Assembly (NCBI GenBank): GCA_016716745.1
Contig: JADJVD010000002.1
Coordinates: 1-64,000, forward strand
Length of the DNA: 64,000 nucleotides
From: Hyphomicrobiales bacterium
GTDB lineage: Bacteria > Pseudomonadota > Alphaproteobacteria > Rhizobiales > Beijerinckiaceae
Direction of reading: 5' to 3'
The notes beneath the pieces are model-generated. The model ran no database searches. It was not told where the DNA came from and saw nothing but the letters and a program-made list of their open reading frames with translations. This document shows, piece after piece, positions 19,027 through 27,480 of this stretch (positions are counted from its first letter, which is position 1; every line of letters starts with the position of its first letter). The position numbers and the translations under genes were made by a program.

Positions 19027-19725
19027 TCAGGCCGGCAGCACGATCACCTTGGTGTTCACGGGCGTGCGCGAATAGAGGTCCAGCATGTCCTGCGTCAGCA
19101 GGCCCGTGCAGCCGCTGGTCACGCCGCTGCCGATGGTTTCGGGATCGCTCGTGCTGTAGATCGTGTAGAGCGTGTATTTGCCGTTCTGGTAGAGGTAGAG
19201 CGTGCGGGCGCCGAGCGGATTTTCCGGGCCGCCGGGCATGCCGCCGGCGTATTTGGCGGCCTCCGGCTGACGCTTGATCATCTCCTTCGGCGGCGTCCAC
19301 ACCGGCCATTCCGCCTTGCGGCCGACATAGGCCTCGCCGTTCCACAAGAATCCCTCGCGGCCGACATTGGCGCCGTAGCGCGTGGCCTCGCCGCCGCCCT
19401 CGATCCGGTAGACGTAGAAATTGCCGGGATCGACGATGATGGTGCCCGGCGCCTCGTCGCTGGCGTAGCGCATGGTGCGGCGGAAATATTTCGGATCCAT
19501 CTTGCGGACGTCGACCGCCGCGATGGGAAACTTCTTGTCCGGCGCCGCGCCGTAGACCTTCTCCGCCTCGGCCAGGCTCATGACGTCGGTCGTCGCGCAG
19601 CCGGCGAGCCCGAGCGCGCCGAAGCCGGCGGCCCCGGCCAGAAACGCCCGCCGGTCGAGCCCCCGCGCGCGGCCAGCGCGAAGAACGCCGCGCCCCGCAT
19701 CCGCAAACCGTTCCTCAGCGATCAT
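19027..19725 (-). CDS. Tat-type lipoprotein L,D-transpeptidase (YkuD family)
   Basis: The 232-residue protein starts at ATG 19725 and carries a twin-arginine-like signal ending in a lipobox: GLDRRAFLAGAAGFGALGLA followed by GC, so it may be a Tat-exported, lipidated periplasmic enzyme. The YkuD domain follows (FPIAAVDVRKMDPKYFRRTM, GTIIVDPGNFYVYRIEG), with the catalytic region ETIGSGVTSGCTGLLTQDML containing the active Cys. These enzymes form 3-3 crosslinks in peptidoglycan or anchor proteins to it. It converges on ftsY with 22 bases between the stops. A longer upstream reading is possible but lacks a signal sequence. Confidence 0.88.
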   Translation of the reverse strand: MIAEERFADAGRGVLRAGRARGLDRRAFLAGAAGFGALGLAGCATTDVMSLAEAEKVYGAAPDKKFPIAAVDVRKMDPKYFRRTMRYASDEAPGTIIVDPGNFYVYRIEGGGEATRYGANVGREGFLWNGEAYVGRKAEWPVWTPPKEMIKRQPEAAKYAGGMPGGPENPLGARTLYLYQNGKYTLYTIYSTSDPETIGSGVTSGCTGLLTQDMLDLYSRTPVNTKVIVLPA

Positions 19726-19971
19726 GATCCCAAGCTCTCCGTATCCATCGCCCGGCCGGCCGAGACGCTCCGGCCAGCGCCGGGGTCGCCAGAAGGCGGG
19801 AGCCCAAACAGTGCCGGCGCGCGCCCGGATTGGCAAGCCTCGGGCCGGGGCGCGCGGGACATCGCAACGGACAAGCAATCGCACGGCGCACGGACGAGGC
19901 GCCGCCGGCCGCGCCGGGTCGCGGCCTGTGCGACTCCTATGGGGTCCGGGATCCGGGCAACCCGCAATCCA

Positions 19972-21131
19972 TCATGCGCCGGCGAGATTTTTCGCGAGCG
20001 CGCGACCGATCACGATGTTCTGGATTTCGCCGGTGCCATCCATGAACTCTGCCACGCGGGCCGCCGCCAGTTGTCGACCCAGACCGAATTCGTCCTTCAA
20101 TCCGTTGGCGCCGAGCGCCTGCATGCAGACGCTCAACCCCTGAAACGCGGTCTGCGTCGCGTATTTCTTGGCATGCGCCGCAAGGACCGTGCAGTCCTGC
20201 CCGGCATCGAGCAGCGCGATGGCCTGGAAGGTCAGGCTGCGGCTGGCTTCGAGGCTGGTTGCGACGTTGGCCAACGGCATCTGAACGCCTTGAAAGGCAT
20301 AGATCGGCTTGCCGAACGCCTGTCTCGCCGTCGCATATCGGACTGCGCATTCGAGCCCGCCCTGAAGAGCGCCGTTGCACAGGGCTGCGACGCCCAGGCG
20401 CGCCACGTTGAGCCCGCCCATGGCGGCCTGAAACCCGCCGCCTGCCGGGAAGGCGACGGCCTCGTCGCCGACCAGACAATCATCGAACGCAACGTCGCTC
20501 GTTCCCATCGCATGGGAGCCGAAAAGGTTCAGCGCATCGCTGGCCTTGACGCCTGGCTGATTTCTGCGGGCCACTACCGCGAGCATTCCCTTGGCGCCGG
20601 CGCCGGGGTTCGACTGGCCGAAGGTCAGCAACACATCGGCGTTGACGCCGTTGGTCACCCAGGACTTCGCGCCTGCGATCCGATAGCCGTTTTCAACCTT
20701 TTGGATGGCGCATGTGATGGCGGCCGCATCGGAGCCGACGCCGGGCTCGGTCAGCAGGAACGCCCCCCAGGAACGTCCGGACAGGAGCTCGGGCAGCACC
20801 TCCCGGCCAAGCCGCTCGTTGGGGGAGCGCGACAGCGCCAGCGTCACAACCGAATGAACGGCGAGCGCACAAGCAAAGGCGAGGTCCCGGCGCGCAAACT
20901 CCTCGTAGACGCGCGCCGCCGTGGCGAGTTGTGGCCGCGACCGCCCTGCGAAACCGGGATCGCCATGCCGGAAAAGGCGCCGACCGCCTCGCGCAGCAGC
21001 GCCGCGGGCTGAACCCGCTGCTGCTCCCATGCCGCAGCATGCGGCAGCACATGGCTGTCGGCGAAACGGGCCGCGGCGGCGATGAGGCCGGAATCCGTTT
21101 CCGAAAGTGGCGAAGCCTGGTCTGTCAGCAT
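19972..21131 (-). CDS. Acyl-CoA dehydrogenase family protein, frameshifted
   Basis: The start is ATG 21129-21131 (MLTDQASPLSETDSGLIAAA). At about 20926-20934 one base is missing, and coding continues with LATAARVYEEFARRDLAFAC. FAD and substrate motifs follow: LLTEPGVGSDAAAITCAIQK, VTNGVNADVLLTF, YATARQAFGKPIYAFQGVQM, and FMDGTGEIQNIVIGRALAKN near the end. Restoring one base gives 386 residues, a normal length. These flavoenzymes oxidise acyl-CoA thioesters at the alpha-beta bond, passing electrons to ETF. It lies next to the TetR regulator, with the acyl-CoA ligase divergent beyond, suggesting a short catabolic module. The substrate is unknown. Confidence 0.85.
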
Positions 21132-21225
21132 TGTCTGCCTGTCCTTTCGAAGTCCTGGTTGGGCCCTACAGACCGATCCGCCACGGACGCGCGCCGGCGC
21201 AAACGTCCGTGACCGGCCCGAGCGT

Positions 21226-21873
21226 TCATCGATGCGCCCGGACCATGTGCATGAATGTCTCGGAAAAAGCGTCGAGCGCGTCGGGACACCGCTCAAGCTT
21301 GGCGCGGAGCACCGCGCCTTCCCAGCCGATCCAGAAGAACTGAGCCAGTCGCCGGCAGTCGCTTTGCGGCGGGATCGCGCCTTTCGCCTGCGCTGCGCGG
21401 AGACAAGCCTCCGTTCGCGCCTCCCAGTCCCGCAGCACGGCGATCACGCGCGCCCGAAACGGATCGGGCAGAACGCCGATTTCCTGGCCGAGATTGCCGA
21501 TCAGGCAGCCGCGACGGTAGCCAAATCGCGCCATGCCGGCCCTGGCGACAGCCATGAAATCCACCAGCCGGTCGAGCGGTTCGCGCTCGCTCGCCCCGAA
21601 GCAGCGATCGAGCCTGCGCTCGTAATAGTCGGCATAGGCTCCGATCAGCGCCAGGCCATAGGCCTCCTTGCTGTCGAAGTAGTGGTAGAACGATCCCTTG
21701 GCGACGCCGGCCGCGGCGATCATCTCGTCGATCCCCACGACGCTGAAACCCTTCTCGGTCAGGATCGCGACCCCGGCGCGGATCAGCCGCGTGCGCGGCG
21801 CATCGAGCGCCGACTGGTTCTTCGGCGGGCGTCCCCGTCGGCGCGGCTCGACTCTTGACGGTTGAAGTGCCAT
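21226..21873 (-). CDS. TetR family regulator, AcuR-like
   Basis: The 215-residue repressor has a basic N-terminal tail (EPRRRGRPPKNQSAL) and an HTH (GFSVVGIDEMIAAAGVAKGS followed by FYHYFDSKEAYG). The C-terminal ligand domain has RRGCLIGNLGQEIGVLPDPF. From memory this closely resembles AcuR, the acrylate/DMSP-responsive repressor of Rhodobacter; that is a family-level resemblance, not proof of ligand. ATG at 21871-21873. It lies between the acyl-CoA dehydrogenase (same strand) and the divergent acyl-CoA ligase, with an operator-like palindrome upstream, so it probably represses both and itself. Confidence 0.87.
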   Translation of the reverse strand: MALQPSRVEPRRRGRPPKNQSALDAPRTRLIRAGVAILTEKGFSVVGIDEMIAAAGVAKGSFYHYFDSKEAYGLALIGAYADYYERRLDRCFGASEREPLDRLVDFMAVARAGMARFGYRRGCLIGNLGQEIGVLPDPFRARVIAVLRDWEARTEACLRAAQAKGAIPPQSDCRRLAQFFWIGWEGAVLRAKLERCPDALDAFSETFMHMVRAHR

Positions 21874-21885
21874 TCCCGATTTATT

Positions 21886-21898
21886 AGACCAGTTGTCT
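21886..21898. promoter_or_regulatory. Probable TetR/AcuR-type operator
   Basis: AGACCAGTTGTCT is an imperfect palindrome with perfect AGAC/GTCT ends, 13 bases upstream of the regulator start and about 120 bases before the divergent ligase gene. On the minus strand it falls within a plausible 17-bp spacer before TAATAA, so binding would block the regulator's own promoter. This is inference from position and symmetry. Confidence 0.5.
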
Positions 21899-22016
21899 TG
21901 CAAAATAAAGACCGCTGGATGATGATGCCGGCCGACGTGCATGGGGCGCGCCGACTCCAGACCGCCCCGCCGGGCGTCTGCGATGGTCGGCCCCGACATC
22001 GACATGGGAGACGAGG

Positions 22017-23585
22017 ATGCAGATTCCGCTGACGCCATTGGAGTTCGCGCGCCGGGCCCGGAAGCTCTATGCAACACGCGAAGCCGTCGTCGATGGCGCG
22101 GTCCGGCTGACCTATGCGCAGTTTTTCGACCGGTGCGACCGATGGTCGGCGGCCCTGCAGGCGATGGGCGTCGAGAAAGGCGATCGCGTCGCCTATATCG
22201 CGCCCAACACGCACGCCCACCTCGAAGCCTATTACGCGGCGCCGCAGATCGGCGCGGTCCTCGTTCCGGTCAACTACCGACTGCTGGCCAGCGATTTCGA
22301 ATACATCATCAATCATTCCGGCGCGAAGGTCGTCTGCGTGCATGGCGACTACATCGGCGCGATCGACAGCATCCGCGCCAGCCTGCCGGGGGTCCGGCAT
22401 TTCGTTGCGCTCGAGGGCGCAGGGGAGGGCTGGATCGACTACGGTCGACGTTGTCCGCCAGCCCGAGCAGCTACCGGCGCCGAGATCGACGAGAACGATC
22501 TTCTGACGATCAACTACACCAGCGGCACCACGGCGCGCCCCAAGGGCGTGATGATCACGCATCGGAATGCGTATCTGAACGTGATGGGAATCCTGGCGCA
22601 TCATCACCTGACGCCAGCGGACCGCTACCTCTGGACCCTGCCGATGTTTCACGCCAACGGCTGGACGTTCACCTGGATCAATACCGCGCGCGGTATGGCG
22701 CATGTCTGTCTCCGGCTCGTCGAGCCCAAGCTGATCTATCGGCTGATCAAGGACGAGCGCGTCACCATGTTCTGCGCGGCGCCGACGGTTCTGATCAGCA
22801 TCGCCAACGCCCCCGCGGACGTGCGGGCGGGCGCGCCGCGCGGGGTGCGGCTGTTCACCGCCGGGGCCCCGCCGGCCGCGGCCACGATCGAGCTGGTCGA
22901 GCGCGAACTCGGCTGGGAATTGACGCATGTCTATGGCCTGACGGAAACCTCGCCGCTGATCGCGTTCTGCGAGCCGCTGGCGGAACACCTCGGGCTATCG
23001 CCCGAGGAGAGGGCGAACATAAAGGCGCGCCAGGGCGTCGAACTGGTCAGTTCGGGCGATTTGCGGATCGTTGACGCCGATGGCGTCGAGGTGCCTCGCG
23101 ACGGCCAGACGCTCGGCGAGATCACCGTGCGCGGGAACGTCGTGATGAAGGGCTATTTCAACGATCCCGCCGCGACGGAGGCCACGATCCGGAACGGGTG
23201 GTTTTATTCCGGCGACGCCGCCGTCGTGCATCCCGACGGCTACATCGAGATCCGCGACCGCTTCAAGGACGTCATCATTTCCGGCGGCGAGAACATTTCC
23301 TCGGTCGAGATCGAGGGATGCCTGCTGCGTCACCCCGATGTTCAGGAGGTCGCCGTCGTCGGCGCGCCGCATTCGCGATGGGGCGAGTCGCCCCATGCCT
23401 ATGTCATTCTCAAGGAGGGCGCCCAGGTCACCGGCGACGAGTTGAAGCAATTCGTTCGCAATACCCTGGCGCATTTCAAGACGCCGCAGTGGGTCAGCAT
23501 CGTCGACACCCTGCCGAAGACGGCAACCGGCAAGGTGCAGAAATTCATGCTGCGGGCCGGCACGTCCGGGATCAGCCGGCAGTAG
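22017..23585 (+). CDS. AMP-forming acyl-CoA synthetase (ligase)
   Basis: The 522-residue enzyme activates a carboxylic acid as an acyl-adenylate and transfers it to CoA. The P-loop is INYTSGTTARPKGVMITHRN. Other motifs are HVYGLTETSPLIAFCEPL, YFNDPAATEATIRNGWFYSG, the conserved Asp/Arg hinge DRFKDVIISGGENISSVEIE, and the catalytic Lys near the end (PKTATGKVQKFMLR). ATG at 22017 is preceded by GGGAGACGAGG. The acid is unknown. The neighbouring AcuR-like repressor and acyl-CoA dehydrogenase suggest a short or branched acid, possibly methylmercaptopropionate-like, but this is speculative. Remnants of insertion sequences lie just downstream. Confidence 0.92.
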   Translation: MQIPLTPLEFARRARKLYATREAVVDGAVRLTYAQFFDRCDRWSAALQAMGVEKGDRVAYIAPNTHAHLEAYYAAPQIGAVLVPVNYRLLASDFEYIINHSGAKVVCVHGDYIGAIDSIRASLPGVRHFVALEGAGEGWIDYGRRCPPARAATGAEIDENDLLTINYTSGTTARPKGVMITHRNAYLNVMGILAHHHLTPADRYLWTLPMFHANGWTFTWINTARGMAHVCLRLVEPKLIYRLIKDERVTMFCAAPTVLISIANAPADVRAGAPRGVRLFTAGAPPAAATIELVERELGWELTHVYGLTETSPLIAFCEPLAEHLGLSPEERANIKARQGVELVSSGDLRIVDADGVEVPRDGQTLGEITVRGNVVMKGYFNDPAATEATIRNGWFYSGDAAVVHPDGYIEIRDRFKDVIISGGENISSVEIEGCLLRHPDVQEVAVVGAPHSRWGESPHAYVILKEGAQVTGDELKQFVRNTLAHFKTPQWVSIVDTLPKTATGKVQKFMLRAGTSGISRQ

Positions 23586-23743
23586 CCGTCGAGATCGCGG
23601 ACATCGCCACGGCCCGCGCCGACGAATGACGTCGGCCTTGCAAGCTCCATCGAATGCCGCGCCACGCCGCGGGCGCAAGAGACGACCGAGGCCGAGCCGC
23701 CGCGCCCCGCAAGCGCAGCGCTCGCGCATGGAGCGCGATCCCA

Positions 23744-24115
23744 TCAGGTCGCATCGTATCCTGCGGCTTTGAAGCAGGCTGCGTATTCGGCTGGCGGGAA
23801 CAGGTCGATGATGCGGCCGATGGCGCTCGAGAGCCCATCGACGGTTCGTTCGGCGGCCTTGCGCGGCAGCGCTTTCAGTTTGGCGAAGGCGTTCTCGATC
23901 GGGTTGAAGTCGGGTGAGTGGGGCGGCAGATGGAGCAGGCTCGCGCCGTCTCAGGAGGTCTGGGCGGCTTTGTTCGGCCGCGTGCGCGGTCTTTTTTGAG
24001 CATGATGGCGTGGCGGCGGAAGAAGCGTTGGATCCGTACCGAAGCCGAACACGAGGCCGCGCGCGGCAAGGATGGCTTGTATCGCCCGAAGGGTGGCGTC
24101 CTTGTCCGGTCCAAG
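23744..24115 (-). mobile_element. IS630-family transposase remnant with internal deletion
   Basis: The 3' part reads LLHLPPHSPDFNPIENAFAK and ends at a TGA at 23744-23746, the C-terminal DDE region of IS630-type transposases (PHSPDFNPIE is the signature). Just upstream, in changing frames, come KDATLRAIQAILAARGLVFG, RFFRRHAIMLKK and KKTAHAAEQSRPDLL, which belong to the N-terminal part. The middle of the transposase, including the first DDE aspartate region, is missing and several frameshifts are present. It is inactive. Confidence 0.75.
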
Positions 24116-24844
24116 CGCTCCCGGGTGAAGTCATCGACGACGGCCAACACACGGAAGCGCCGGCCGTCGTTCAAGGCGTCGAAGATAAAGTCCAGGCTCC
24201 AGCCCTGGTTCGGCCCTTGCGGCGCCGCCATTGGCGCCCTTGCGCCGAGCGCGCGCTTGCGGCCGCCACGCCGGCGCACCATCAGCCGCTCTTCCCGATA
24301 GAGCCGATAGACCTTCTTCAGGTTCATCCGCACGCCCTCTCGCCCGAGCATGATCGCCAGCCGCCGGTAGCCGACCGACGACGCTCGTTCGCCAGCTCCC
24401 GCAGCCGCGTCCGGACGGTGGTGTCGCTCCCGCCCTTGCGCTCATGCTGGAAGCTCGACCGATCCACCCGATCGGCCTGCAGGCGCGGCGCTCGGAGTAG
24501 CCGTGATCCGCGATCACCGGCTCCACCGTCGCAAATCGCGCCGCAGGCGAACTCAGTTTTTTTCCCAGCAGATCCTTCAGCGCGGCGTTGTCGAGCATCC
24601 GCTCGGCCAGAAGCTTCTTCAGCCGCCGGTTCTCGTCTTCCAGCGAGCGCAGCTTCGCCATGTCGGACGTCGCCATCCCGCCGTAGCGGGCCCTCCAATT
24701 GTAGAGCGTCGCGTCACTGATCCCCTGCTTGCGACAGAGCCCCTGGGTCTTCATCCCAGCCTCGCGCTCCTTCAGCACACCAATGATCTGCTCTCCCGTG
24801 AAATGGCTGCGCCGTATGGTCCATCTCCTTGGCGATGGACCCAA
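24116..24844 (-). mobile_element. IS3-family insertion sequence remnant (OrfA plus broken, truncated OrfB)
   Basis: OrfA is readable from 24844: RRSHFTGEQIIGVLKEREAG, then an HTH (GLCRKQGISDATLYNWRARY) and the coiled helix LRSLEDENRRLKKLLAERML, ending GKK. OrfB is spread over several frames: ERRACR, then VRTRLRELANERRR, then LGREGVRMNLKKVYRLYREE, VRRRGGRKRALGARAPM and SLDFIFDALNDGRRFRVLAV. It stops at VVDDFTRE, at the first DDE motif, where sequence passes into the IS630 remnant. The rest of the catalytic core and the far end are lost. I see no clear terminal inverted repeats. Confidence 0.8.
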
Positions 24845-25062
24845 CTTTTCGATGGCAGGAATTCAGGGGAGCACGTCAGGTTGAAGAAGTCGCGGAAGCT
24901 TCTGCCGTCAAACGGTGACGCCGAACACTGAAGGCCGGATCATCCTACTGACAAGCGCCGAAGCGTTCGGGGGGCATGCCGAGATCAAATGTGGGCGGAA
25001 TGTAGGGCGCCCAAATACGTACCTTAATTATTCCATATAAAACAATAGTTTATAGGAATGAA

Positions 25063-25152
25063 TGGCGGAGAGGGAGGGATTCGAACCCCCGATACGGTTG
25101 CCCGTATGCCGCATTTCGAGTGCGGTGCTTTCAACCACTCAGCCACCTCTCC
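25063..25152 (-). tRNA. tRNA-Ser(CGA)
   Basis: On the minus strand the gene starts GGAGAGG and ends with CTCTCC, discriminator G and an encoded CCA (25063-25065). The anticodon arm CCGCA-CTCGAAA-TGCGG gives anticodon CGA, reading UCG. The long variable arm (ATACGGGCAACCGTAT) forms the hairpin expected of a class II tRNA-Ser; total 90 nt. About 220 bases of featureless, AT-richer DNA separate it from the IS remnants. Confidence 0.95.
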
Positions 25153-25275
25153 GGCCGTCGGGACGCTTGCGTCCGCGAGTGGTGGCGGGCCGATAGCATG
25201 GGCTCGGACGGCGCACAAGACGGCCGGGTCGTCGCGCAAGCCGCCGCCTCGCCGTCGCCCTCCGCCCGATTCCAT

Positions 25276-25304
25276 TTGACCTTGGCGGCGCGCGCGCCTA
25301 TAGG
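25276..25304 (+). promoter_or_regulatory. Sigma-70-type promoter of rplU-rpmA
   Basis: TTGACC (25276-25281), a 17-base spacer and TATAGG (25299-25304) form a near-consensus promoter. The predicted start near 25311 leaves a leader of about 140 bases before rplU, room for the L21-type autoregulation known in other bacteria. Confidence 0.65.
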
Positions 25305-25451
25305 ACGCGCGCTTTCGCGCGGTCTTCGGGCCGCGTTTTCGCTTGCGCGGGTCGTCCGCGCGGCGGGGAAGCATCGCCCGGTTCCACTGCAAAGAAGCCG
25401 GCCGGCCGCGCCAGCGTGGCCAGAGACGGTTCGAACACCAGGACAAAAACG

Positions 25452-26213
25452 ATGTTCGCAGTCATCAAAACCGGCGGCAAGCAGGTTCGCGTCGCCGCCG
25501 AAGACAAGGTCACCGTCATGTATCTCGCCGGCGAGCCCGGCGACGTCGTCGCCTTCGGCGAGGTTCTCGCCCTCACCAACGGCGACAAGACCCAGATCGG
25601 CGCGCCCTTCGTGGCCGGCGCCTCCGTCGCCGGCGAAATCGTCGAGCAGACGCGCGGCAAGAAGGTGATCGCCTTCAAGAAGCGCCGCCGCAAGCATTCC
25701 GAGCGCAAGCGCGGCCACCGTCAGGATCTGACGGTCGTGCGCATCACCGAGATCCTGACCGACGGCAAGAAGCCCGCGGCCAAGGCCGCCAAGCCTGCCG
25801 AAAAGCCTGCCGAGAAGCCGGCGCCGAAGGCCGAGGCCAAGCCGGTCGCCGCCGCCCCGGCCGCCGAAGGCGCCGCCGGCATCGCCGCGCTCGCGGCCGC
25901 CAACGTCGCCGCCGCCAAGGCCGCCGGCCTCGACACGGGCAAGTTCAAGAAGCTCGACAAGGCGGTCGGCAAGGCCGACGACCTCGAGCTGATCGGGGGC
26001 ATCGGCCCGACGATCGCCAAGAAGCTCAACGGCATCGGCATCTGGCACTTCTGGCAGGTCGCCGCCATGTCGCAGGAGGACATCGACGGCGTCGAGGCCG
26101 AGGTCGGCTTCAAGGGCCGCGCCCAGCGCGACCACTGGAAGGACCAGGCGGTCGAGCTGATGGAGGGCAAGGGCCCGCGCGCCAAGGCCGATCAGGAGCG
26201 CGCCGCGGACTGA
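25452..26213 (+). CDS. rplU: 50S ribosomal protein L21 with C-terminal helix-hairpin-helix extension
   Basis: Residues 1-103 are a standard L21 (MFAVIKTGGKQVRVAAEDKV, KKRRRKHSERKRGHRQDLTV). It is followed by a Lys/Ala/Pro-rich linker (about 104-175) and a helix-hairpin-helix domain of the kind found in DNA/RNA-binding proteins (LELIGGIGPTIAKKLNGIGI, about 178-225). Total length is 253 residues against roughly 100 for ordinary L21. L21 binds 23S rRNA; the extension could add an RNA or DNA contact. ATG at 25452 follows an AGGAC ribosome binding site. It precedes rpmA in the conserved rplU-rpmA-obgE-proB region. Confidence 0.95.
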   Translation: MFAVIKTGGKQVRVAAEDKVTVMYLAGEPGDVVAFGEVLALTNGDKTQIGAPFVAGASVAGEIVEQTRGKKVIAFKKRRRKHSERKRGHRQDLTVVRITEILTDGKKPAAKAAKPAEKPAEKPAPKAEAKPVAAAPAAEGAAGIAALAAANVAAAKAAGLDTGKFKKLDKAVGKADDLELIGGIGPTIAKKLNGIGIWHFWQVAAMSQEDIDGVEAEVGFKGRAQRDHWKDQAVELMEGKGPRAKADQERAAD

Positions 26214-26317
26214 GGCTTTCCGCGCAGACGGGCGGCGTTCCCACGCGCCGCCGCTTGCGCTATAGACGGATCAACATGCGGGCGCCTGAGGCGTCCAGAC
26301 GAATTCGGAGCAGGATC

Positions 26318-26584
26318 ATGGCTCACAAGAAAGCAGGCGGCTCGTCCCGCAACGGCCGCGACTCGGACGGCCGCCGCCTCGGCGTCAAGAAGTTCGGCGG
26401 CGAGACCGTGCGCGCCGGCAACATCCTCGTGCGCCAGCGCGGCACGAAGTGGCATCCCGGCGCCAATGTCGGCATCGGCGTCGACCACACGCTGTTCGCG
26501 CTGACGGACGGAACGGTGGCGTTCAAGTCCTCCAAAACGGGCCGAGCCAGCGTAACGATCGTCGCGGCCAAGGCCGCGGAGTAA
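26318..26584 (+). CDS. rpmA: 50S ribosomal protein L27
   Basis: The 88-residue protein starts MAHKKAGGSSRNGRDSDGRR, the canonical L27 N-terminus that reaches the peptidyl-transferase centre. There is no N-terminal prepeptide of the Firmicutes type. The rest (GVKKFGGETVRAGNILVRQR, GVDHTLFALTDG) is fully typical. An AGGA ribosome binding site precedes ATG 26318. It lies 104 bases after rplU and is followed by a terminator-like hairpin. Confidence 0.97.
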   Translation: MAHKKAGGSSRNGRDSDGRRLGVKKFGGETVRAGNILVRQRGTKWHPGANVGIGVDHTLFALTDGTVAFKSSKTGRASVTIVAAKAAE

Positions 26585-26702
26585 GGCGGCGACGGACATC
26601 AGGTCGCCGCCGGTTTCCAGAACCCCGGCGGACCTCCTGTCCACAGCGCCAAGGCGACCCCCGATCACGGATCGGTCGCGACAGGATCCGGCGAAACCTC
26701 GC

Positions 26703-26755
26703 AAGCGGTTTCGGGCAAGGGGAAGCGGAAACCGCTTTCCCTTGTTTCTTTTCAG
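26703..26755 (+). terminator. Terminator-like hairpin after rpmA
   Basis: AAGCGGTTTC (26703-26712) pairs perfectly with GAAACCGCTT (26728-26737), followed by the T-rich TCCCTTGTTTCTTTTC. It could end or attenuate rplU-rpmA transcription before the GNAT and obgE genes. Confidence 0.55.
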
Positions 26756-26789
26756 GCCGCGGCAGGCGGCCTCGCACGGAGCCGGAGCG

Positions 26790-27470
26790 ATGTTTCCCGA
26801 ACTGACCCGCGACGACGTGTTCCGGCTGGAGACGAAGCGGCTGTGGCTGCGCTGGCCGCGCGCCGCCGACGTGTCGACCCTCGCGCAATTGCTGAGCGAT
26901 CCGGAGGTCGCGCTGTGGACGGCGCGCATCCCGCATCCCTATTCGCGCGAGGCGGCCGAGGCCTTCGTGCTCGGCGCCCGCTCGGCAAATGCGGAAGGGT
27001 TGTCGCTGTCGCTGGCGATCGCGCTGCGGTCGCGGCCGCAGGAGGCGGTCGGCGGCATCGAGCTGAGGCCGGACGCCTCGGGCGCGGCGCGGCTCGGCTA
27101 TTGGCTGGGCCAGCCCTTCCGGGGCGTCGGCTATATGGCCGAGGCGATCGAGGCGCTGATCTCGATGACGTTCGGGTTGACCGAGGTCGCCGCCGTCGAG
27201 GCGGAGGTGATGGCGGTCAACGCGGCCTCGCTGACGGTGCTGAAGGGCCTCGGCTTCGCCGATCTGGGCGAGCGCCGGATCGAGGCGCCGGCGCGCGGCG
27301 GGCCGATCGAGGCGCGCGTGATGCGGCTCGCGCGGCGCGCCTTCCTGCCGGCAGGGGCGGCGCGGGAGCCGGCCGCGCGCGCGGCCAAACTGCCGTCGAT
27401 GAGCCAGCAAAGGCGCTCGCCGGACGAGACCAACGCGGCGCGGGCGCTCGCCATCGCGGCCGACCAGTGA
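26790..27470 (+). CDS. GNAT family N-acetyltransferase (RimJ-like)
   Basis: The 226-residue protein begins LTRDDVFRLETKRLWLRWPR, the usual start of RimJ/RimL-like acetyltransferases. The acetyl-CoA-binding region is ARLGYWLGQPFRGVGYMAEA, followed by VMAVNAASLTVLKGLGF. A charged C-terminal tail of about 40 residues follows. Substrates of this branch are protein N-termini or small amines; the target here is unknown. It sits between rpmA and obgE, a position where a GNAT gene is common in Hyphomicrobiales, and ends 10 bases before obgE, so it is likely co-transcribed. Confidence 0.88.
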   Translation: MFPELTRDDVFRLETKRLWLRWPRAADVSTLAQLLSDPEVALWTARIPHPYSREAAEAFVLGARSANAEGLSLSLAIALRSRPQEAVGGIELRPDASGAARLGYWLGQPFRGVGYMAEAIEALISMTFGLTEVAAVEAEVMAVNAASLTVLKGLGFADLGERRIEAPARGGPIEARVMRLARRAFLPAGAAREPAARAAKLPSMSQQRRSPDETNAARALAIAADQ

Positions 27471-27480
27471 GACGGACGCG

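Noticed and set aside
25058..25279. Open frame beginning MNGGEGGIRTPDTVARM
   Set aside because: This is the well-known false translation across a tRNA-Ser gene.
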